A stretch of 64,000 bases of DNA from assembly GCF_018588885.1 (NCBI RefSeq), contig NZ_JAFFIW010000033.1, positions 1 through 64,000 of the forward strand, written 5' to 3'. Shown piece after piece: positions 1 through 9,358 of the stretch. A program made the translations under genes and the position numbers. How positions within the stretch are numbered: the first letter of the stretch is position 1; every line of letters begins with the position of its first letter. Under the pieces are notes generated by a model that was not told the origin of the DNA, did not search any database, and was given only the letters and a program-made list of their open reading frames with translations. The DNA comes from Mesorhizobium sp. dw_380 (GTDB taxonomy: Bacteria; Pseudomonadota; Alphaproteobacteria; Rhizobiales; Rhizobiaceae).

Positions 1-162
1 GTTATCTTCCCTGCGGATCAGCCGCCGAAAGGCTTCAGCAGACACCTGTCTTGTTTTGTGGAACTCGGGCACAACTAGAGTTTGTCCTTTCCAGCTCACA
101 TCGACCCTGAAGATCGAAATCCACTCGCGCGGGAATGGTTCCTCAACGCGAAGAGCTGGCAC
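1..162 (-). CDS. Partial hypothetical protein, runs off the left edge
   Basis: An open frame on the minus strand reaches the window edge without a stop. It contains coding-like sequence such as EEPFPREWISIF, VPEFHKTR and EAFRRLIRRE. A GTG at 162 is the only plausible start I see; an AGG about 8 bases upstream is a weak ribosome site. The family is not recognised. The C-terminus lies outside the window, so length and function cannot be judged. Confidence 0.35.
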   Translation of the reverse strand, partial: MPALRVEEPFPREWISIFRVDVSWKGQTLVVPEFHKTRQVSAEAFRRLIRREDN

Positions 163-221
163 AGTTCGGCCTAGCGCCCTCAGCCGGTCAGGGGATTGAG
201 GCCGTGCACTGGCCGCCTTGT

Positions 222-250
222 GGACGCGGCGGCAAAATTCCGCCGCGTCC
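222..250. terminator. GC-rich hairpin, likely terminator
   Basis: An 11-bp perfect inverted repeat (GGACGCGGCGG / CCGCCGCGTCC) encloses a 7-base A/T-rich loop. It lies just beyond the stop of the minus-strand hydrolase gene ending at 284 and upstream of the minus-strand frame at 1-162. The U-tract is poor, so transcription termination is inferred from stem strength and position. Confidence 0.55.
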
Positions 251-283
251 TTATGTGAACGCGAACGCACCTCAAAGATCCGT

Positions 284-1126
284 TCAGCTCTTGATGAAAG
301 CCAGCAAGTCGGGGTTGATGACGTCCGCATGCGTCGTCAGCATGCCGTGTGGGTAACCTTTATAGACCTTCAGAGTACCGTTCTTCAGAAGTTTGACCGA
401 CAGCTCGGCCGAGTCATCGATTGGCACGACCTGATCATCGTCGCCATGCATGACCAGCGTAGGCACGGTGATCTTCTTCAGATCCTCGGTCTGGTCAGTT
501 TCCGAGAAGGCTTTGACGCCGTCATAGTGAGCCTTTGCGCTACCCATCATGCCCTGAAGCCACCAATGCTGAATCACGCCCGGATAGACTTTCGCGTTCG
601 GCCGGTTGAAGCCATAGAATGGGCCTGAGGGAAAATCGAGAAACATCTGTGCCCGGTTATCTGCCAGCGCCTTGCGAATTCCGTCGAAGACTTCGATCGG
701 CAGGCCGCCCGGATTCGATTCCGTCTTCAGCATCAGTGGCGGAATGGCACTGACGAGCACGGCCTTGGCAACGCGACCTTGCGGCTCGCCGAATTTGGCG
801 ACATAGCGCGCCACTTCACCGCCACCGGTGGAGTGCCCGATGTGAACGGCATTCTTCAAGTCGAGGTGAGCGGTCACCGCCGAGGCGTCTGCGGCGTAGT
901 GGTCCATATCATGGCCACCGGAGACTTGGGCGGAACGCCCATGGCCGCGGCGGTCATGAGCAATCACGCGAAAACCCCGGTTGACGAAGAACAGCATTTG
1001 GGCGTCCCAGTCGTCCGAAGACAGCGGCCAGCCGTGATGGAACATGATCGGCTGGGCGTCTTTCGGACCCCAGTCCTTGTAGAAGATTTCGACGTCGTCT
1101 TTGGTTCTGACGAAGCTCTGGGTCAT
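284..1126 (-). CDS. Alpha/beta hydrolase, non-heme chloroperoxidase type
   Basis: This 280-residue single-domain hydrolase has the features of the non-heme chloroperoxidase/esterase family. They are the oxyanion loop HHGWP (about 30-34), the nucleophile elbow GHSTGG (Ser99), an acidic residue in MHGDDDQVVP and the catalytic His in YPHGM near the C-terminus. The ATG at 1126 is chosen because AAAGGAA precedes it; a longer frame to 1186 has no ribosome site. No signal peptide is seen, so it is cytoplasmic. It is the first of four minus-strand hydrolase genes. The natural substrate is unknown: family members hydrolyse esters or lactones and show peroxide-dependent halogenation in vitro. Confidence 0.9.
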   Translation of the reverse strand: MTQSFVRTKDDVEIFYKDWGPKDAQPIMFHHGWPLSSDDWDAQMLFFVNRGFRVIAHDRRGHGRSAQVSGGHDMDHYAADASAVTAHLDLKNAVHIGHSTGGGEVARYVAKFGEPQGRVAKAVLVSAIPPLMLKTESNPGGLPIEVFDGIRKALADNRAQMFLDFPSGPFYGFNRPNAKVYPGVIQHWWLQGMMGSAKAHYDGVKAFSETDQTEDLKKITVPTLVMHGDDDQVVPIDDSAELSVKLLKNGTLKVYKGYPHGMLTTHADVINPDLLAFIKS

Positions 1127-1328
1127 GTCGGAAATTCCTTTGCTGGTTGGGGTGGATTTTTCCGTCGCGATGGCTGGTACGGCCATCGCAATGGAAGCGG
1201 TCGCGCGCCGCGAGGCTTGCCTGGCGACGTCGTTGTTCCGAACTCCTGTTCACCGGGCGGTTAGGACGAAGCGGCGGTTTACCTCGGTCCAGGCGCCGAT
1301 CGACGGCGCCCGGGATCGATCATCGGTT

Positions 1329-2171
1329 TCAAAGACGTTCGTCGATCCAACCTTTGATGTCGGCCATGACGACCTCCTTGTCCCTGTCATTGAGGAGATC
1401 ATGGAAGTGGCCGTCATACAGCTTCAGCGTCCTGTCGGCGGAGCCGGCAGTTTCATAGAAGAGTTGGCTGCCGCTCGGCTTCGTCGCCTTGTCGGCCGTG
1501 CCGTGCAGAATGAGCACGGGCAGCGTCATTAGCGGGAACTCGTCCTTGAGCCTCTCATCGGCGCGAACCATCTCGGCAATCGTCTTGCTCGGCTGGGTTT
1601 CATGGGCGATGAGCGGATCGGCATTCATGGCCTCGACGATGGCCGGGTCGCGCGAAAAGTCCTCGTTCTTGAGATGCAGGACATGCGCGTGCGGTGCGAT
1701 GTGGCTGAGCCCCTTGAGCACCGCAAGGGCGAAGTCGGGTGCCGGCACCTGGAACGCGAAGCTCTCGCAGATCAGCCCCGCGAGCCCGGCCTGGTTTTCC
1801 AGCGCGTAGAGGCAGGCGACCACACCGCCTGCGCTATGCCCCAGCAGGAACACCGGCAGGCCCGGCTCCCGCGCTTTGGCAATGTCGATGATGCCCGAGA
1901 CATCGCTGACATATTCGGCGAAATTGTCGACATAGAAGCGCTCGCCATCCGACCCGCCGCGTCCGCGCAAGTCAACAGCATAGACGGCCAGACCGTCGCC
2001 TGTGAACTGCTCGGCCACCCAACCATAGTAGCCGCCGTGCGAATTGAAGCCGGGGACGATAACGACGACGCCGCTCGGCTTGGCGAATGGGCGCCATGAC
2101 CGAAAGGCTATCTTCAAACCACCATCACCCTCGAAACGATCATTGACCGGGTTGAGGACTTCCTGGCTCAA
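1329..2171 (-). CDS. Alpha/beta hydrolase, monoacylglycerol lipase/lysophospholipase type
   Basis: This protein of about 280 residues belongs to the serine hydrolase_4 (lysophospholipase) group. It has the VPGFNSHGG oxyanion region, the DLRGRGGSDG turn, the elbow GHSAGG with the nucleophile Ser, an acid in LHGTADK and a His in YDGHFHDLL. The start is taken as TTG at 2171 because AGGAG sits 6 bases upstream; the frame stays open to a TTG at 2195 without such a site. No signal peptide is present. The likely role is hydrolysis of acylglycerols or lysophospholipids, inferred from family only. Confidence 0.88.
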   Translation of the reverse strand: MSQEVLNPVNDRFEGDGGLKIAFRSWRPFAKPSGVVVIVPGFNSHGGYYGWVAEQFTGDGLAVYAVDLRGRGGSDGERFYVDNFAEYVSDVSGIIDIAKAREPGLPVFLLGHSAGGVVACLYALENQAGLAGLICESFAFQVPAPDFALAVLKGLSHIAPHAHVLHLKNEDFSRDPAIVEAMNADPLIAHETQPSKTIAEMVRADERLKDEFPLMTLPVLILHGTADKATKPSGSQLFYETAGSADRTLKLYDGHFHDLLNDRDKEVVMADIKGWIDERL

Positions 2172-2219
2172 TTTCTTCTCCTGTCGAGCTGCCAAGCTGA
2201 GGCTTGCAGAGGTATCGGC

Positions 2220-2828
2220 TCAACGTCCTTCGACCGCGAAGACGATTTCCGCGAAGCCGGGAACTGTCTTTTCGCGGAGCCAGTCGCGCTGCAGCTCGCA
2301 GGCGAACTGAACCCAACTTACGGGCACCGCTCCCGCCTGCATGATGCGTTCGAGCCCTGCCTGGTGTGCCTCGACGGAAGTGCCGCCGACGGCATCGATC
2401 ACGGCATAAACCTCGAAACCGTCGCGCAACGCATCGAGCGCGGGAAAAGCCAGACAGACCTCGGTCCAGAGGGCAGCCATGACGAGCTTCTGCCGACCGG
2501 TCGCCCTGACGGCGTCGGCAAAGTCCTGATCCTCCCATGCATTGATCGCCGTGCGGTCGATCGGTTCAACGGTCGGGAAAATGTCGCGCAGTTGGTGAAT
2601 GAGGGACTGGTTGCGACCGGTGCTGACGTTCACCGTCGTCAACACGACCGGTACATCATAGAGTTTCGCCGTCTTCGCCAGCGCTACAATGTTGGCGACA
2701 AGGGTCCGCCGGTCCATTGACGCCACGGACGTTACCTGGACCGGTTGATAGTCAATGATCACGACCGCGCAGTTGCTGGGCGTCAGGAGATGGTCCTGGA
2801 CCGGATTGCGCGTGGGTCGACTGGCCAT
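2220..2828 (-). CDS. Isochorismatase-family cysteine hydrolase (YcaC-like)
   Basis: A 202-residue isochorismatase-fold hydrolase. The N-terminal catalytic Asp is in VVIIDYQ (Asp26) and the nucleophile Cys in LWTEVC (Cys125). The position of the usual catalytic Lys appears as Arg in IDRTAINAWED, which I recall from the YcaC-related subgroup that often sits beside stress regulators. The ATG at 2828 follows a clear AAAGGAGAG site. It lies between two alpha/beta hydrolase genes in the same direction, with gaps of about 45 bases, so co-transcription is likely. The substrate is unknown. Confidence 0.88.
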   Translation of the reverse strand: MASRPTRNPVQDHLLTPSNCAVVIIDYQPVQVTSVASMDRRTLVANIVALAKTAKLYDVPVVLTTVNVSTGRNQSLIHQLRDIFPTVEPIDRTAINAWEDQDFADAVRATGRQKLVMAALWTEVCLAFPALDALRDGFEVYAVIDAVGGTSVEAHQAGLERIMQAGAVPVSWVQFACELQRDWLREKTVPGFAEIVFAVEGR

Positions 2829-2873
2829 GGGTCTCTCCTTTAGCTTACGGCACGCGGCCTGGTGGCCGGGCAG

Positions 2874-3788
2874 CTACTTGGCGAGAAAATCGGTGACGAG
2901 CTTCATTGTGGCGTCTGGATTCTCCTCCATGATCCAGTGCCCGGAGCCAGGTACGATCCCGGCGGTTACATTGGTTGCGACAAAGCGCAGAACATCAGCC
3001 TGACCCGTGCCGAAGGATTTTTCGGCACCTAGCGCCAGCACCGGCATGGCAACCTTGCCACCCTTGGCGAGAAATTCCTTGTTGTCGGTAGCATCCTGGT
3101 TGAACGCGGCGAACTGCTCGAAGGCATCGTGCATGGCATGGGGTCGGGCGTAGAGCTTCGAATAATGCTTGCGTGTCGCTTCATCGATGGCCTTGGGATT
3201 CGCCGACAGCTCATTCCAGAAGCGGTCGAGATAGATGCGCTCCCGGCCCGCCACCAATCGCTCCATATCGGGGCCACGGAAGTTGAAATGCCACAAGAGC
3301 GGCAAGCGGATGATGTTTTCCCAATCGCCGATACCAGGCAGCGGCGCATCGATGACGGCCCAGCGTGTGACGCGGTCGCGGTACTGGGCGACGAAGGCGT
3401 AGCCCACCATGTTGCCGATGTCGTGGGTGACGAGCTCGACCTTGTCAATTTTCAGCTGATCCAGGACGCCGGCAATGTCGACCGCCTGGTTTTTCTTGGT
3501 GTAGCCGGTATCCGGATGGGCCGAGAGCCCCATACCGCGCAGGTCAGGCACGATCACGGTATGGTCCTTCATCAACCTGGCGGCGAGCGGCGCCCACATG
3601 TCGCCGGTATCGCCAAAGCCATGCAGCAAGAGCACGGCAGGCCCCTTGCCACCAACGCGGACGTAAAGGCTAGTACCATTGGTCTCGATCGACCGCGCCT
3701 TGAATTCAGACGGAAACGGGACGACCCGAGCCGCCGCCGGCAAGGTAAGAACCATCAGGCCTAACGCAGCTATCACTATCTTGAGCAT
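2874..3788 (-). CDS. Secreted alpha/beta hydrolase with Asp nucleophile
   Basis: 304 residues beginning with a Sec signal peptide (MLKIVIAALGLMVLTLPAAA), so the product is probably periplasmic. The fold motifs are LLHGFGDTGDMW, DLRGMGLS and an elbow reading THDIGNMVG, which puts Asp rather than Ser at the nucleophile position, as in epoxide hydrolases and haloalkane/haloacetate dehalogenases. The catalytic His is in GSGHWIMEE. The start follows GGAG. It heads the minus-strand hydrolase group and is divergent from the histidine kinase gene at 4012, which may share regulation. Activity as epoxide hydrolase or dehalogenase is inference. Confidence 0.88.
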   Translation of the reverse strand: MLKIVIAALGLMVLTLPAAARVVPFPSEFKARSIETNGTSLYVRVGGKGPAVLLLHGFGDTGDMWAPLAARLMKDHTVIVPDLRGMGLSAHPDTGYTKKNQAVDIAGVLDQLKIDKVELVTHDIGNMVGYAFVAQYRDRVTRWAVIDAPLPGIGDWENIIRLPLLWHFNFRGPDMERLVAGRERIYLDRFWNELSANPKAIDEATRKHYSKLYARPHAMHDAFEQFAAFNQDATDNKEFLAKGGKVAMPVLALGAEKSFGTGQADVLRFVATNVTAGIVPGSGHWIMEENPDATMKLVTDFLAK

Positions 3789-4011
3789 GTTGTTCTCCGG
3801 AAGCCTTGAGCATGTGGGCCGAGCCGTCTCGGCCCGACGGACGAGCTCGCCGCGAGAACAATAGGTCTCCGTGCTCCCGTTGAATTGCCTGAATCTGACC
3901 TGGATTGAAGGAAGCAGGCCTTTTCTTGCGCCGCCGCCGCCCGCGCACGATTTTTCGTTCCGAGCGAAACCAGGGGTGATAAGGCTGCTTTCACACGGTC
4001 AGGGAAGCGTC

Positions 4012-5712
4012 ATGAATACGGGCAAGGGAATAGCTGACGACGCGGGCGCGAGGCTGAAACTAATCGAGCAAGAACTGGCTCGATCGAGGAGTGACCTCGA
4101 TGCCGGCCGGAAGCTTTCGGCCCGGCTCACGGAAGAGAACGAAACACTTCGTATCTATGCGGACCGGCGGCAGTGGGAGGCGGGTTTTCGGCTCGCCACC
4201 GACACGACACCCGGATTGATCTGGTTCGGCGGTGCGGACGGTTCAGTCGAGTTTCTGAACACCCAGTGGTGCGCCTACACCGGGCTCACCATGGAAGAGG
4301 GGCTGGGCTGGAACTGGGTAAGCGTCATCCATCCGGACGACCTCCCCGGCCTGGCGGAACATTGGGGCGAGATCATCAAATCGGCACGCCCGGATGAGCA
4401 TGAAGCGCGGATGCGCCGATCCGATGGCGCGTATCGATGGTTTTTGTTGCGCTGCGCACCACTGCTCGATGAGTCGGGCACGGTGATCCGGTGGTACGGC
4501 ACGAACACGGACATCGAAGAGCGCAAGCGCGTCGAGCAGGCGCTCAGTGCTTCGGAAAATCTGTCGCGCGGCCAGGTCGCCGCACTCAAGAGCACGCTCG
4601 AGGCGCTGGCGATGGAGCCCGCCGCCGACAAGTTGGTGGAACACGTGCTGCGCATCATCACCGAGCAATTCGGTGCTCATAGCATCAGCGTCTGGAGACT
4701 TGATCCCGGGAGTGGAATGATAGGCATCGAGATGGCCTTCGAAGAGGGCCGGGTCGTAACCAGCGCCGATCCGCGGTTCGCCGGGATGGACAAGTGGCTG
4801 CCGATGGAAGAGCGCTGGCCCTGGCCGGAGGTCTTTCGTACGGGTAAGCCAAACCTCATCGAAGACATCCGCACCGTTCCAGCCTTTGCTCTGCGCGATC
4901 GTCTGCTGCCCATGGGCATCATCACTGTGTTGCTGGTGCCCATGTTCGTTGCTGGCCGTCTTGAAGGGGCGATCGGTCTTCGTTTCGCCGAGAAACGGAT
5001 GTTTGGCACCGAGGGGATGGATCTTGCCCAGGCGCTGGCCAACCAGGTGATGCTGATGATCCAGTTCGCGCGCCTTTCTACTCAGACACGCGAAACGGCC
5101 GTGATCGCGGAACGCAATCGCATCGCTCGCGACATCCACGACACTCTTGCCCAAGGGCTTACAGGGGTGATCGTGCAGTTGGAAGCTGCCGAGGATGCAA
5201 ACCAGCGGGGCCTTTCAAGGGAAGCCGGAGAGCATCTGGACCGCGCCCGTCGCCTGGCTCGCGAGAGTCTCAACGAAGCCCGGCGTTCCGTGCACGCACT
5301 TCGACCGCGGGTGTTGGATGATAGCAATCTCAGCGGAGCGCTGGCCGAGCTTTTCACGAAGATGACGGCAGGAACCAGCCTGAAAATGGAGTTCGCCGTA
5401 CTTGGCGCACCGCGATCGCTGCCTCCGGATTCGGAAGAGAATCTGTTTCGTATCGGTCAGGAGATTCTGACCAACGCCTTGCGCCATGCACAGGCGAAAC
5501 TCGTGACCGCCAAGCTGATTTTTTTGCCAGGAGAAGTCTGTCTTGACCTGCATGATGACGGACGCGGCTTTGATCCCTCGAGCAAGAATGATGGATACGG
5601 CTTGCGCGGAATCAGGGAGCGGGTCGAAAGAATAGGCGGTCAGCTCGTTGTTCAAAGCTCGCCCGCAAAGGGCACGGCCGTGCGCATCATATTGCCCTCG
5701 CAGGAGGCTTGA
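4012..5712 (+). CDS. PAS-GAF sensor histidine kinase (NarL-system type)
   Basis: This 566-residue soluble kinase has a PAS domain at about 50-165 (TTPGLIWFGGADGSVEF), a GAF domain at about 205-350, a HisKA_3 dimerisation helix (AERNRIARDIHDTLAQG, containing the phospho-His) and an HATPase_c domain with EILTNALRHAQ, DDGRGFD and GYGLRGIRERVE. No membrane segment is seen, so it senses a cytoplasmic signal, perhaps redox or a small ligand through PAS/GAF. The ATG at 4012 follows AGGGA; the open frame extends further up but is low in coding character. The response regulator gene begins 5 bases after its stop, and the two form a two-component pair. Confidence 0.93.
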   Translation: MNTGKGIADDAGARLKLIEQELARSRSDLDAGRKLSARLTEENETLRIYADRRQWEAGFRLATDTTPGLIWFGGADGSVEFLNTQWCAYTGLTMEEGLGWNWVSVIHPDDLPGLAEHWGEIIKSARPDEHEARMRRSDGAYRWFLLRCAPLLDESGTVIRWYGTNTDIEERKRVEQALSASENLSRGQVAALKSTLEALAMEPAADKLVEHVLRIITEQFGAHSISVWRLDPGSGMIGIEMAFEEGRVVTSADPRFAGMDKWLPMEERWPWPEVFRTGKPNLIEDIRTVPAFALRDRLLPMGIITVLLVPMFVAGRLEGAIGLRFAEKRMFGTEGMDLAQALANQVMLMIQFARLSTQTRETAVIAERNRIARDIHDTLAQGLTGVIVQLEAAEDANQRGLSREAGEHLDRARRLARESLNEARRSVHALRPRVLDDSNLSGALAELFTKMTAGTSLKMEFAVLGAPRSLPPDSEENLFRIGQEILTNALRHAQAKLVTAKLIFLPGEVCLDLHDDGRGFDPSSKNDGYGLRGIRERVERIGGQLVVQSSPAKGTAVRIILPSQEA

Positions 5713-5717
5713 ACGTC

Positions 5718-6365
5718 ATGAGCATTGCGCCTGAAAAAACGCCAACCGCCAGGATCAAGGTTCTGATTGCCGACGACCACGTAACCGTGCGCGAAGGCTT
5801 GGCAGCAATCATCGGCCGTCAGTCGGACATGCTGGTCGTCGCGGAAGCCGCAACCGGACGCGATGCCGTCGATTTCTGGCGGCAGCAGCGTCCTGATATC
5901 GTGCTGCTCGACCTGCGTATGCCGGTTCTCGACGGTGTCGCGGCCATGGGCGAAATCCGACAGCAGGACCCTTCCGCGCGCATTGTCGTTTTGACCACCT
6001 TCGACACGGACCATGAGATTTCCCGCGCAGTCAAAGCCGGTGCTCGCGGCTACCTGCTGAAGGACGCTCAGCGGGAAGATCTGCTCGACTGCATCCGCAA
6101 GGTTCATGCCGGCGAGACCTGTATCCCGTCGCTGCTAGTGGCAAAGCTTGCGGCCGCCGTCAGCAGCGAAGAACTCAGCGGCCGCGAGATGCACGTGCTG
6201 ACCCTGTTGGCGCAAGGCAAGGGCAACAAGGAGATCGGCCTCAACCTGCACATCAGCGAAACGACTGTGAAGTCGCATCTGCGCAGCATCTTCAACAAGC
6301 TCAATGTTCTAAGCCGGACCGAAGCGATTGCCGTCGCCAGCCGGCGGGGTCTGGTTCAACTTTAG
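5718..6365 (+). CDS. NarL/FixJ-family response regulator
   Basis: This 215-residue partner of the preceding kinase has a receiver domain with the acidic pair ADD (19-20), phospho-acceptor Asp65 in LLDLRMP and Lys in YLLKDA. It also has a LuxR-type HTH at about 150-205 (LSGREMHVLTLLAQGKGNKEIG ... TVKSHLRSIFNKL). ATG at 5718 is preferred over an in-frame TTG at 5709, because AGGAGG at 5702-5707 is correctly spaced only for the ATG. Targets are unknown; the divergent hydrolase operon and the downstream AraC gene are the nearest candidates. Confidence 0.94.
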   Translation: MSIAPEKTPTARIKVLIADDHVTVREGLAAIIGRQSDMLVVAEAATGRDAVDFWRQQRPDIVLLDLRMPVLDGVAAMGEIRQQDPSARIVVLTTFDTDHEISRAVKAGARGYLLKDAQREDLLDCIRKVHAGETCIPSLLVAKLAAAVSSEELSGREMHVLTLLAQGKGNKEIGLNLHISETTVKSHLRSIFNKLNVLSRTEAIAVASRRGLVQL

Positions 6366-6553
6366 CAGGTCACGGGGCTCGATCACCTCTGTCGACGTCC
6401 CGGCCTCGCTTGCTGTCCTGGTTCGAAAGTATGAGCCGACGCCGGCCCATTGGAAGGACCGGAAATTCCATCGCCTCACCAATTTCGCGAGACCTCCGCG
6501 AAGCGCATCATATCGGCGTTGCAGGAGCGACGTGCTGCCGCGAGGGACAACCG

Positions 6554-7465
6554 GTGACCAGTCAAACGACCGATCGTTTGGGCGAGCAGACGCCGGGCTT
6601 CATGGCAGCCGCCGAGAAAACGGCTTCGCATAGACAGATGCGATGCTTGACCGGCATTCGTGTCGAGGTCGCCCACTTGCATGGTCCGCGCCCGCATCCG
6701 GAGGACCTCCGGTCAAAACGGCCGCGCCTGACCGCGATTCTGGAGCAGGTCGGCGGCCGCGCGGAAATGCTGTTGACGCCGCACAGCCCCGCACAGTCCA
6801 TGCCAACCTCGGCGGAAGGGACCGTCAGACATCTGACGTTCGTCCCAGCCGGCATCCCTCTCTGGCAGTTTGCCCGACGGTCCCACTACATCCGGCGACT
6901 GGTCATTGATTTTGATCTCCCTGAGCTGGCGGAATGTTTCGGTGAAGCGCTCGAATTTACATCCCGTCTCGCGCCGCGCGTGATGTTCCAGGACAACCGC
7001 CTCCTGGCTCTCGTCGAATTGCTGGCGGATGCCTGCGTTGGCACCCACCCGGATGATCGCTTCTATGGCGATAGCCTTGCCCTGGCGATATCCCACAATC
7101 TGTTTGGCTTAAGGAGGCAAGAGGAGAAAAGGGGTGGACTTGCCCCCGCACAGCTCCGGCGCGTGACGGTGCTGATGGAGCAGAGCCTGCCCAAAGCCGT
7201 TTTTCTAAAGGACCTGGCCGATATGGTCGGGCTTTCCGAGGCCTATTTTGCCCGTGCTTTCAAGGCCTCTACGGGGGTGTCGCCGCACCGCTGGTATCTT
7301 GCCGCGAAGATACGAAAGGCACAAAAAGCACTCCTTGAAACAAGCGACACACTGGCCGAAGTAGCACTTGCCACCGGATTTGCCGATCAGAGCCATTTTA
7401 CGCGTGCCTTCAGGACGATCACTGGATTCTCGCCCGGCGCTTGGCGCAGGAATCATTCGGCATAA
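6554..7465 (+). CDS. AraC-family transcriptional regulator
   Basis: The C-terminal 100 residues form two HTH motifs typical of AraC/XylS proteins. They include FLKDLADMVGLSEAYFARAFKASTG and a second segment with LAEVALATGFADQSHFTRAFRTITG, then SPGAWRR. The N-terminal part resembles the variable sensing domain of rhizobial AraC proteins. The start is uncertain. GTG at 6554 with GAGGGA just upstream is chosen; ATG at 6602 is an alternative. The gene lies downstream of the response regulator but with a gap of about 190 bases, so a separate promoter is likely. Confidence 0.88.
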   Translation: MTSQTTDRLGEQTPGFMAAAEKTASHRQMRCLTGIRVEVAHLHGPRPHPEDLRSKRPRLTAILEQVGGRAEMLLTPHSPAQSMPTSAEGTVRHLTFVPAGIPLWQFARRSHYIRRLVIDFDLPELAECFGEALEFTSRLAPRVMFQDNRLLALVELLADACVGTHPDDRFYGDSLALAISHNLFGLRRQEEKRGGLAPAQLRRVTVLMEQSLPKAVFLKDLADMVGLSEAYFARAFKASTGVSPHRWYLAAKIRKAQKALLETSDTLAEVALATGFADQSHFTRAFRTITGFSPGAWRRNHSA

Positions 7466-8075
7466 AGATCCGATTTGCCGCCGCTTAAAGATGCTCACGG
7501 CTTGCTTGACCGAAAGATCGGCCTATGAACCTGCATGATATCTGCCCGCGACGCTTATGAACTGCCGTCGCGTCCCTGTGTTTGGCTCCATGCGGTGCCC
7601 GTCTGCCTATGCGCAACCGGCCTCCGGCGTAGTCGCAGACGATGTCTCCTTTCAGGAAGCAGCAAAGCCGATCCCTACGGGCTGGCATTGGGCGCGAAGC
7701 TGCCGTTCGCATCGTGGAAAACATTTCGTCGGCTACGGGTCGCGTCACGACGATACTCGCACCGATCTTAAGGTCCGCAATTGAAGATCCGTGACCCGAA
7801 ACTGCCAATCCGCTGTCGGCCCTAGGCTGCCGAGCAGCAATGCGCCTGATCTCGGCAGTCAATCTCCATCGTCAGGACTTGAGCCGCAGGCGTCATTCGT
7901 GAGTCGGAATTTCATGTGCGGTCTTCACCCGACAGCCGGCCGAAGGCTGAGCCACGCGTTACTCAACACATGCGCCAAATGTGGAAGATGGATTATGCCC
8001 GCCACCTGTTAATCGAGCGTTCTGCTCGCCCAGGGCCGGGCCGTCCAGTCGCCGATACGCTCTACCAATCGGTCA
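7466..8075. other. Gene-poor intergenic stretch
   Basis: About 600 bases between two converging regulator genes. Short open frames on both strands have no recognisable motifs, ribosome sites or coding bias. I see no RNA gene, clear terminator or repeat here. Confidence 0.5.
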
Positions 8076-9179
8076 TCATGCGTGCAGTCGAAGACGGGTG
8101 ACAAGCGTGGCGAGTTCCGCCTGACGGCATGTGTTGGTCTTGGCGAATACCGCTTTGAGCTGAGTGCGCGCGGTTTCGCGGCTGACGCCGAGTGCAGTTG
8201 CCGCCGCATTGATACCATCGCCCAACGCAAGGCGAGCGGCCAGCCTGGCCTCGGCTGCCGTCAAGCCAAATGCAGCGCGCAAGCGCAGTGCATTCGGGCG
8301 CGCCAGAGACCGCAGGTCAGTCAGCAGGAGGACGGCGCAGCCGGCGGTGAACAGATCACACCCGAGCGCGCTCAACGGCATCACCTCCGCCAGAAGCCAA
8401 GGCCTTTCGCCGCGGCTGATGATCACCGGTTCGGCCGGAGGCGTTCCGTCGAGCCGGCTGTGCAAACCGCGTGAGAGTAGCCGCCGCATCCGGTCGTTGC
8501 TGCAGGGGTCATCGGTCGCCGGGCGACCTCTCACAAGGTAGAACTCCTGACCAACAAGCTTCTGTGCCGAAAGGTTAAGGTGCTTTGCGCGTCCCTCTTC
8601 GTCGAGCAGAATGGCCGCGCAGCTTGCTCGTTCAAGGGACGCGAGTTCCGACGCCTGCTGGAAGGCTGCGAACCGCTTGGCGAGCCTTACGATCCTGCCA
8701 AGGTGCGGACCAACTGCCGCGAAACAGTGGGTTTCCTCGGGAAAGAACCTGCCACGGCGCGCGCCACGATAAAGCGGCAGGCTCCAGCGATGTTCATCCA
8801 CCATGAAGGGCGTTGACGCATACCAATCCCGTGCTCCGGGATGGGCAATCTCCTGGTAGTAGGGCAGCGTCCTGCGCTCCTCCTCCGTTGAGATCTGATC
8901 TTCGATGAGCGTCGTATAGCCTGCTCGGCGGAATGCGGGCGCTCTCTTAACGTGCGGGTCCGGAGCATCGCCTTCATTGCGCAGCCACAATTCGTGGAAT
9001 TCGGCGTGTTCCGTGGAGATGGGCATCTTGGGCGGCACCTCTTCGTCGTCTGAGAAAAAGGTGCAGCTTTCGGCGCCTAACGACTCTGCAAGCAATTGCA
9101 AGGCGCGTGGCCACTCGGCCGGCGCCAGGACCGCATCGTAACAGGCCTCGATGGCTCGCTCAGTTCTTTCCACAAGCAT
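8076..9179 (-). CDS. LuxR-type HTH transcriptional regulator
   Basis: About 367 residues. A long N-terminal sensing region includes a PAS-like segment (ASCAAILLDEEGRAKHLN). A C-terminal LuxR/GerE HTH follows: FGLTAAEARLAARLALGDG, then ALGVSRETARTQLKAVFAKTNTCRQAELA. No receiver domain is present, so it responds to a ligand or partner rather than to phosphorylation. The ATG at 9179 has GGAG 8 bases upstream; an upstream ATG at 9206 lacks a site. It is divergent from the DUF1194 gene. The truncated gene at 37382-37804 looks like the sensing half of a relative. Confidence 0.88.
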   Translation of the reverse strand: MLVERTERAIEACYDAVLAPAEWPRALQLLAESLGAESCTFFSDDEEVPPKMPISTEHAEFHELWLRNEGDAPDPHVKRAPAFRRAGYTTLIEDQISTEEERRTLPYYQEIAHPGARDWYASTPFMVDEHRWSLPLYRGARRGRFFPEETHCFAAVGPHLGRIVRLAKRFAAFQQASELASLERASCAAILLDEEGRAKHLNLSAQKLVGQEFYLVRGRPATDDPCSNDRMRRLLSRGLHSRLDGTPPAEPVIISRGERPWLLAEVMPLSALGCDLFTAGCAVLLLTDLRSLARPNALRLRAAFGLTAAEARLAARLALGDGINAAATALGVSRETARTQLKAVFAKTNTCRQAELATLVTRLRLHA

Positions 9180-9358
9180 CGACCAACTCCGTGGTCGGAA
9201 AGGCAAGCTTCAGTAGCATGTTGTGCCTCGGAGAAACAGCGCTGGATGCTGGCTCACACTACCAGCAAAAGCGCAGGCCCGGTTCACCCTTACGGGTGAT
9301 GCGAGACAAAGTCGCCGGCAGCATCCTCTCGTTCGACCAACCGGAAAGACGCGCTGAT

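Noticed and set aside
7485..7862. 125-codon minus-strand frame in the 7.5-8.0 kb gap
   Set aside because: No motif, start signal or coding bias; treated as intergenic.
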